DNA of 64,000 nucleotides, taken from an uncultured Pseudodesulfovibrio sp. (GTDB lineage Bacteria > Desulfobacterota > Desulfovibrionia > Desulfovibrionales > Desulfovibrionaceae). The notes below the pieces were generated by a model. The model was not told the origin of the DNA. It saw only the letters and a list, made by a program, of their open reading frames with translations, and ran no database searches. Of the stretch, positions 60,782 to 64,000 are shown piece after piece. The translations under genes and the position numbers were made by a program. Within the stretch, counting starts at the first letter, position 1. Every line of letters starts with the position of its first letter. Location of the stretch: contig NZ_OY782498.1 in assembly GCF_963677845.1 (NCBI RefSeq), positions 2,301,518-2,365,517 on the forward strand. Reading direction: 5' to 3'.

Positions 60782-61909
60782 TTAGAAGGGGGGTACCAGA
60801 GAGTAGCCCAGGAAGCCCTTGGAGGTGTAGCGAACACCAACGTACACGGCCAGAACGATGAAGATGTACTTCAGGACTCTGTCCGGGATGAACTTGGAAG
60901 TCTTAGGTCCGATGATGGAACCGATGACAATACCGACAAGCTCAGCACCGATCAGGCCCCATGCAACCGGAGTCTGCTTGAGCAGCATGTAGGAAGCGAT
61001 GGAGTTGACCATACCGATGAAGACGGCAAGAGCGGAAGTACCGGCAACCAGGTACATGGGCAGACCTGCAACGGAAGTCAGGAACGGCACCAACAGGAAG
61101 CCGCCGCCAACACCGAGGAAGGAAGCCATGGCTGCGATGAAGAAACCACCGACAACCGGGATCAGCGGATTGAAGGTAAATTCAACACCGAAGAAGGTGA
61201 ATTCGCAAGCGGTAGGCGTGAACTTCTGGACCTTAACGCCCATTTCAGCCATATCGACTTCGCCGCCGTCCTGCTGCTTCTTAACGGAATTCTGGAAAGC
61301 TGTTGCAGCTTCCTTGGCAGCCTTTTTACCAGCCTGACCCTTGGGAGTAGTCTCGTAGGTGAGATAGCAACCCAGGAACAGAACGAACAGGCCGAAGTAA
61401 CCAAGGTAGGATTTCAGGCTGATCTTACCGGCTGTAAGCCAGGGAACCAACCAGGAACCGGCCACAGAACCGATTGCCAAAGCGATACCCAAGGGCAGCA
61501 CCAGACGACCGGCTTTGTAGTAGTTGAAAGAAGACAAAGCTGCGGAGCAACCAACCAACCACTGGTTGGACACACGAATGGAGTCAGTGACGACCTTGTT
61601 CATGTGGGTACCCTTGCCGAAGCTACTTGCGTAGTCGCCAAGACCGTAAATGGTAATGTGACCAACACCGGCCATGATACCACCGAATGCGCCGACGGTA
61701 GAGAAAATCCAACCAACCCAGATGGCCCACACGAGACCGATGATGATGTTGAGCTGCGGACCACCGGGGATGCCCAGATAGCCAGGCTCACCCTGGGGTT
61801 TGGCTTCCGCAATTGCGTCAGCCAGACGATCGGCCCATGCAGGTTCTGCCACGAGACACATGACAGCAACCAGAGCCAGCAACAGAACTGCTTTTTTGGA
61901 ACGTAACAC
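60782..61909 (-). CDS. Sulfite exporter TauE/SafE family protein
   Basis: About 375 residues from the GTG at 61909, preceded by GGAGG at 4-5 bases; the frame opens upstream without a ribosome site. A signal-like N-terminal helix (LLLALVAVMCLVAEPAWA) is followed by the two TauE repeats: GWIFSTVGAFGGIMAGVGH and, in the second half, ASFLGVGGGFLLVPFLTSVA, the diagnostic glycine-rich blocks. Between halves lies a long charged insert (about residues 165-240, AGKKAAKEAATAFQNSV and TPTACEFTFFGVEF). It moves sulfite, organosulfonates or related anions. It follows the four-cluster ferredoxin gene and faces a molybdopterin oxidoreductase, so a role in sulfur-oxyanion handling is likely (inference). Confidence 0.9.
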   Translation of the reverse strand: MLRSKKAVLLLALVAVMCLVAEPAWADRLADAIAEAKPQGEPGYLGIPGGPQLNIIIGLVWAIWVGWIFSTVGAFGGIMAGVGHITIYGLGDYASSFGKGTHMNKVVTDSIRVSNQWLVGCSAALSSFNYYKAGRLVLPLGIALAIGSVAGSWLVPWLTAGKISLKSYLGYFGLFVLFLGCYLTYETTPKGQAGKKAAKEAATAFQNSVKKQQDGGEVDMAEMGVKVQKFTPTACEFTFFGVEFTFNPLIPVVGGFFIAAMASFLGVGGGFLLVPFLTSVAGLPMYLVAGTSALAVFIGMVNSIASYMLLKQTPVAWGLIGAELVGIVIGSIIGPKTSKFIPDRVLKYIFIVLAVYVGVRYTSKGFLGYSLVPPF

Positions 61910-61991
61910 TGTTACCTCCTCCTCTTGAATAAAGTTTAAAAGACCCCAAAATATCGCTCTCCGGCAACCCCGCCGGAAAGAATACACCAAT

Positions 61992-62441
61992 CTATTTCCG
62001 GATGAAGGTCAAAGCCTGAGCTGTACATCCGGTCACGCAGGCAGGTGTGCCACCGGCATCCACCCTATCCACGCAATAGTCACACTTCATGATCTTGCCG
62101 CTTTCCTCGTTAAACACGGGGACGGACCAAGGACATGCTTCGACACATGCTTTGCAGCCATCACATTTGTTCAGATCAACTAACACAAGGCCATCCTCGT
62201 CGCGTTTGTACATGGCCCCGGTGGGACATGCGGCAACACATTCAGGATTCTTGCAATGCATACAGTTCTGATACTTAATTTTAGCGGTAGGCTTCCCATC
62301 TTTGTCAGCAATGGGACCTTCCACGGTAAGACGGTTAAGGGAAATCCCTACGGGCACCTTGTTCTTCACTTTGCAGTGAACCAAGCATGCGTCGCAGGCA
62401 ATACACCGTTTTTTGTCAAACTTAATTCTATAACTGGCCAT
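61992..62441 (-). CDS. Four-cluster 4Fe-4S ferredoxin subunit (DmsB/PhsB-like)
   Basis: 149 residues. Four Cys groups: CIACDACLVHC; CMHCKNPECVAACP; CDGCKACVEACP; CDYC...CVTGC, the pattern of the electron-transfer subunits of DMSO-reductase-family enzymes (DmsB, PhsB, NrfC). GAGGT precedes the ATG. It is divergent from a molybdopterin oxidoreductase gene across a 272-base shared regulatory region and upstream of the TauE gene. It should carry electrons to or from the catalytic subunit. No Tat signal is present, so it acts in the cytoplasm or travels with a partner. Confidence 0.93.
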   Translation of the reverse strand: MASYRIKFDKKRCIACDACLVHCKVKNKVPVGISLNRLTVEGPIADKDGKPTAKIKYQNCMHCKNPECVAACPTGAMYKRDEDGLVLVDLNKCDGCKACVEACPWSVPVFNEESGKIMKCDYCVDRVDAGGTPACVTGCTAQALTFIRK

Positions 62442-62599
62442 TTTACACCTCGAAAAACTTCAGTTGGACGCGCAGTTCCTTTAAGAACCTATGGTTTGGA
62501 GAAAAAAGCGCTTATGGTCAACGCTCTCCCCGCTTGTGACACATTTCTCAATCAAAGCACATTATAACGCATTTCAAACTAAAAAAGGAAGAAAAATAT

Positions 62600-62615
62600 T
62601 GTGATACTTTTCACA
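62600..62615. promoter_or_regulatory. CRP/FNR-family operator, HcpR-like
   Basis: TGTGA-N6-TCACA is an exact CRP-type palindrome; with flanks it reads ATTGTGA-N6-TCACACG, one base off the TTGTGA-N6-TCACAA motif described for Desulfovibrio HcpR. It lies 99 bases before the oxidoreductase start and about 160 before the ferredoxin start. Confidence 0.6.
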
Positions 62616-62713
62616 CGATGGTAATCTATTGCATATTCGTTCCCAGCAAAGATAGGTTCCATTCTACATAAAAAAGCGCAAAGTTCCATCCGGTTTGTAT
62701 CAGGAGGAGTATT

Positions 62714-64000
62714 ATGAGTAAGGAATATGTGAAAAGTATCTGTGGCATGTGCTCTGTGCGCTGCCCTATTGAAGTCGAAGTGGTCGACGGTAAAGCTGAG
62801 TATATTCAGGGAAATCCCGATGCACCGGGCATCATGGGATCTCTGTGTCCTCGTGGAGCTGCCGGAACGGCCCTGACTTATGATGAAGAACGTCCCCAAT
62901 ATCCCATGGTTCGTACGGGCAAACGGGGTGAGGGTAAATGGAAGCAAGTATCTTGGGACGAAGCCCTGGACTATGTTGCCGACGAATTGAAACGCATTCA
63001 GGAAACATACGGTAAGGATTCCGTTCTGTTTTCCGATCGCGGTGGACCGTTCCGTGATTTCTACCGCGCATTCCTGCGTGGCATCGGCACAGCCAACTAC
63101 AATAACCATGACTCTGCATGCGCCCGTAACGTCCAGAACGCAGCCTTGTCCGTCTTTGGTTTCGGTCGCAAAGGCGTTTCCTACGACCTGAAAAATGCCA
63201 AGCACGTCATTCTGCAGCAGCGCAACATTTTCGAAGCCGTAAACGTGGCTGAGGTCAACAACCTGCTCAATTCAATGGCCGACGGTTGCAAACTCTCCGT
63301 CATTGACATTCGTGCCAACGTCCCAGCTACCAAGTCCGACAACTTCTTCATGATCCGCCCCGGCACTGACTACGGCTTCAACCTCGCCGTTATCAATGTC
63401 ATTATTAATGAGGAATTGTATGACAAAGACTTCGTTGCCAATTGGGTTGAAGACTTTGACCTGCTCAAGGAATTTGTCCAGCAGTACACCCCCGAATGGG
63501 CCGAAGAAGAAACCGGCATCAAAGCCGACGCCATCCGTGACTTCTGTCACCAGTTGGCTGAAGCCGCACCGTCCATCCTCTGGCATCCCGGCTGGATGAC
63601 TGCCCGTTACAATGACTCATTCTACATGTCTCGCACAATATACATCATCAACTCCCTCATGGGTGCTATCGGTGCCAAGGGCGGCCTGCCGTTCATGAAC
63701 AAGCCGGGTGATGTTGGAGCCAAGGGGCTGAACAGCTTCATGAATCTCTATCCCAAGCCGGAAGGCAAGCGTGCCGACGGTGTTGGTTGGATGGAAGGCC
63801 GCAAGCACTTTGATGCTGGCCCCGGTCTGGTTCACCTCGCGTATGAAGCCGCTGTTGAGGAAAAGCCGTATCCTGTTAAGGCATATATCTGTCACAGGCA
63901 TGATCCGCTCATGGCTTACCCCGATGCCCCGCACGTCAAAACCTTGTGGGACAACATCGAACTGCTGGTCGTCCCGACCTTCTCCTGGTCCGACACAGCA
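62714..64000 (+). CDS. Molybdopterin oxidoreductase (DMSO-reductase family), 3' truncated by window edge
   Basis: The frame begins at the ATG at 62714 (AGGAGGAG upstream) and stays open through base 64000 with no stop, giving 429 visible residues. The N-terminal cluster motif is CGMCSVRCPIEVEV...CPRG (4Fe-4S). It is followed by DMSO-reductase-family blocks: WKQVSWDEALDYVADELKRI, NYNNHDSACARN (Cys136, a possible Mo ligand), FFMIRPGTDYGFNLAVINVI, and SLMGAIGAKGGLPFMNKPGD. Family members include thiosulfate/polysulfide/tetrathionate reductases and formate dehydrogenases. The absence of a Tat signal argues for the cytoplasm. Pairing with the divergent ferredoxin and TauE suggests a sulfur-compound reductase, but the substrate is not proven. 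Confidence 0.9.
   Translation, partial: MSKEYVKSICGMCSVRCPIEVEVVDGKAEYIQGNPDAPGIMGSLCPRGAAGTALTYDEERPQYPMVRTGKRGEGKWKQVSWDEALDYVADELKRIQETYGKDSVLFSDRGGPFRDFYRAFLRGIGTANYNNHDSACARNVQNAALSVFGFGRKGVSYDLKNAKHVILQQRNIFEAVNVAEVNNLLNSMADGCKLSVIDIRANVPATKSDNFFMIRPGTDYGFNLAVINVIINEELYDKDFVANWVEDFDLLKEFVQQYTPEWAEEETGIKADAIRDFCHQLAEAAPSILWHPGWMTARYNDSFYMSRTIYIINSLMGAIGAKGGLPFMNKPGDVGAKGLNSFMNLYPKPEGKRADGVGWMEGRKHFDAGPGLVHLAYEAAVEEKPYPVKAYICHRHDPLMAYPDAPHVKTLWDNIELLVVPTFSWSDTA

Noticed and set aside
60767-61906. 379-residue open frame opposite the TauE gene, and similar ones at 46508-47737 (+) and 41933-43126 (-)
   Set aside because: The opposite strand encodes a clear family member with motifs and ribosome site; these frames have low-complexity, non-protein-like composition.

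Overview
The window looks like a chromosomal segment of a sulfate-reducing bacterium of the Desulfovibrionales (Desulfovibrio/Pseudodesulfovibrio-like, moderate GC). This is inferred from the LapA-type adhesin with its type I secretion (T1SS) locus, many Cys-rich Fe-S and sensor proteins, and a TauE/ferredoxin/molybdopterin-oxidoreductase group. I could run no database search, so the taxonomy is an inference. There is one tRNA, no rRNA, no CRISPR array and no intact mobile element.

Region 1 (1-21541) is a surface-polysaccharide cluster. It holds three SAM methyltransferases, a class-II glutaminase fused to a WbpG-like sugar amidotransferase, a Wzx-like flippase, a GT9 and two GT4 glycosyltransferases, a CapD/WbpM-like NDP-sugar 4,6-dehydratase, a WbaP-like initiating phosphosugar transferase, a Wzy/WaaL-like protein and a GT-C-like membrane protein. 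In the same area lies a complete tripartite exporter (MacB-like ATPase and separate permease, HlyD-like adaptor, TolC-like lipoprotein) led by an alpha-oxoamine synthase gene. Region 2 (21542-24950) holds an L-2-hydroxyglutarate oxidase, a decayed gene, unusual hairpins, tRNA-Ala(GGC) and a GNAT acetyltransferase. Region 3 (24951-28443) is a three-gene operon: SH3 protein, M48 peptidase and CHASE2 adenylate/guanylate cyclase.

Region 4 (28444-50273) is the centrepiece. A 3832-residue adhesin has an N-terminal retention module, many VCBS/cadherin-like repeats, a NIDO-like and a VWA domain, and RTX plus T1SS C-terminal parts. It is followed by a small protein that duplicates two adhesin modules and by a TolC gene. 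A convergent operon encodes the T1SS ABC transporter, the HlyD adaptor, a LapG-type cysteine protease and a membrane Cache-PAS-HD-GYP protein whose HD-GYP catalytic residues are replaced. This reads as a LapA/LapG/LapD-like inside-out adhesin switch in which a degenerate HD-GYP domain stands where the pseudomonad LapD has a degenerate EAL domain.

Region 5 (50497-59366) has a YgiQ radical SAM gene. Opposite it is a tightly packed operon: PhnD-like binding lipoprotein, hybrid-free histidine kinase with a Cys-rich insert, response regulator, PEP-synthase-like protein lacking the usual PEP-binding barrel, and a dual-specificity phosphatase fused to a YkgJ-type Cys cluster. Region 6 (59517-64000) has a PH-domain membrane protein, a small membrane protein, a TauE/SafE exporter and a four-cluster ferredoxin. 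Divergent from these is a molybdopterin oxidoreductase that runs off the window, with a CRP/HcpR-type palindrome in the shared promoter region.
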